Shown here: positions 31,226 to 32,053 of the stretch, piece by piece | Layout of the letters: each line of letters starts with the position of its first letter | How positions within the stretch are numbered: position 1 is the first letter of the stretch | DNA from: Sphaerotilus sulfidivorans | GTDB taxonomy: Bacteria > Pseudomonadota > Gammaproteobacteria > Burkholderiales > Burkholderiaceae_C | Assembly (NCBI RefSeq): GCF_013426975.1 | Contig: NZ_JACCPY010000040.1 | Location: 1-32,053, forward strand | Length of the DNA: 32,053 nucleotides | Direction of reading: 5' to 3' | Position numbers and translations under genes: made by a program | Notes under the pieces: model-generated | Databases searched by the model: none | What the model was told of the DNA's origin: nothing | What the model saw: the letters and a program-made list of their open reading frames with translations, nothing else

Positions 31226-31918
31226 ATGCTGAAGGTTTCCGGTCTGCACCAGTATTACGGCGGCTCGCACATCCTGCGCGGGCTGGATTTCGAGGCCCGG
31301 CTCGGCGAGGTGACGGTCGTGCTGGGCCGCAACGGCGTGGGCAAGACCACGCTGCTGAAGAGCCTGATGGGCGTGGTGCCGATCCGCAGCGGCGCCGTCA
31401 CGCTGGACGGCGTGGACATCTCGAAGGACACCTCCTACGACCGGGTGCGCAAGGGAATGGGCTATGTGCCGCAGGGCCGCGAGATCTTCGGCCGGCTCAC
31501 GGTCGAGGAGAACCTGCGCATGGGCCTGGCCAGCCGGCCGGCGCGCACGCCGATTCCCGCCGAGCTGTTCGAGCTGTTTCCGATCCTGAAGCAGTTCATG
31601 CACCGCCGCGGCGGCGACCTCTCGGGCGGGCAGCAGCAGCAGCTCGCCATCGCCCGTGCGCTGGCGCCGGGGCCGAAGCTGCTGATCCTCGACGAGCCGA
31701 CCGAGGGCATCCAGCCCAGCATCATCAAGGACATCGGCCGCGTCATCCGCATGCTGGCCGACCGCGGCGACATGGCCATCGTGCTGGTCGAGCAGTTCTA
31801 CGACTTCGCCGCGGAGCTGGCGGATCAGTACCTCGTGATGGAGCGGGGGGAGATCATTCAGCGGGGGCGGGGGGGTGACATGGAGGCCGAGGGGGTTCGG
31901 GGGCTGATGTCGATTTGA
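31226..31918 (+). CDS. urtE: Urea ABC transporter ATP-binding protein UrtE
   Basis: This 230-aa LivF-like ATPase has Walker A GRNGVGKTTLLKSLMG, signature DLSGGQQQQLAIARAL, Walker B LLILDEPTEGIQPS and the H/Q-loop partner VLVEQFYDFA. It starts 31 bases after urtD with an AGGAAAGAAG ribosome site. The C-terminus (GDMEAEGVRGLMSI) is the normal family end, so the gene is intact. Its last 26 or so codons switch to GGG for glycine and give long G runs, unlike the GGC used earlier. An IS3-like element begins 9 bases after the stop. Confidence 0.97.
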   Translation: MLKVSGLHQYYGGSHILRGLDFEARLGEVTVVLGRNGVGKTTLLKSLMGVVPIRSGAVTLDGVDISKDTSYDRVRKGMGYVPQGREIFGRLTVEENLRMGLASRPARTPIPAELFELFPILKQFMHRRGGDLSGGQQQQLAIARALAPGPKLLILDEPTEGIQPSIIKDIGRVIRMLADRGDMAIVLVEQFYDFAAELADQYLVMERGEIIQRGRGGDMEAEGVRGLMSI

Positions 31919-31927
31919 GGCCAGAAC

Positions 31928-32053
31928 TGACCTTGCCCCCAGAAACCGTCTCCCATGCTGAGTGATGCAATGTCAGCAAGGAGAGCGGAAATGACGAAGC
32001 CGAAGGCTGCGCCGAGGGCGCGCTACACATTGGAATTCAAGCAGGAGGCGGTG
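31928..32053 (+). mobile_element. Left end of an IS3-family insertion sequence (partial)
   Basis: The sequence beginning TGACCTTGCCCCCAGAAACC (31928-31947) looks like an IS3-family terminal inverted repeat, followed 44 bases later by the start of an orfA-type transposase gene. The element runs off the right edge, so the other end and any target duplication cannot be seen. Confidence 0.75.
31991..32053 (+). CDS. IS3-family transposase OrfA (partial, N-terminal 21 residues)
   Basis: The ATG at 31991 follows an AAGGAGAGCGGAA ribosome site and opens MTKPKAAPRARYTLEFKQEA. The RYTLEFKQEAV segment is the typical beginning of the helix-turn-helix domain of IS3-family OrfA proteins, which bind the element ends and are fused to OrfB by frameshifting. 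Only 21 residues are in the window, so subgroup and integrity are unknown. Confidence 0.82.
   Translation, partial: MTKPKAAPRARYTLEFKQEAV

Overview
The window looks like chromosomal DNA of a high-GC betaproteobacterium of the order Burkholderiales, most plausibly from the Leptothrix/Sphaerotilus/Rubrivivax/Roseateles neighbourhood. This is inferred from the strong G/C third-position bias, the BPSS1780-type membrane protein beside an APH-type homoserine kinase, the urt/ure gene set, and a PEP-CTERM secreted protein. No tRNA, rRNA or CRISPR array was seen.

Layout. Positions 1-893 (-) hold the N-terminal part of an RTX calcium-binding-repeat protein that runs off the left edge. Positions 1019-2789 (-) hold a BPSS1780 family membrane protein and thrB. 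polA (2893-5733, +) is divergent from them. A 515-base non-coding stretch with a putative promoter and strong hairpins follows. It leads into a small RRM RNA-binding protein that overlaps a transglutaminase-like protein by 4 bases (6249-7426, +). Next come an orphan ParA (-), a diverged GIY-YIG protein (+) and an unknown 129-aa protein (+).

The central part is a urea/nitrogen locus. ureA, a 59-aa His-containing membrane peptide, ureB, ureC, a 110-aa unknown protein, ureE, ureF and an MFS exporter are read leftwards (15335 to 9531). Divergent from ureA is a two-component pair: a very large NCS1-transporter/histidine-kinase/receiver fusion and a LuxR-type response regulator (15416-19880, +). 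A 24-base inverted repeat lies in the short gap between ureA and the kinase. The ABC urea importer urtABCDE is at 26206-31918 (+). The accessory genes ureD and ureG are not in the window. An IS3-like element begins 9 bases after urtE and runs off the right edge.

Between the kinase pair and urt are an RsbQ-like alpha/beta hydrolase followed by a four-PAS GGDEF-EAL protein (19952-23679, +), a PEP-CTERM protein ending in a textbook terminator, and galU with a DUF2177 membrane protein (-).

How they may work together (inference): UrtABCDE brings in urea, urease hydrolyses it, and the transporter-like kinase may sense urea or a purine-derived compound and control the locus through its LuxR partner. 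The hydrolase/PAS/c-di-GMP pair, the PEP-CTERM protein and GalU fit an exopolysaccharide or biofilm theme. The two most unusual items are the NCS1-type sensor kinase placed between urease and its transporter, and the RsbQ-PAS module wired to c-di-GMP turnover instead of the sigma-B phosphatase.
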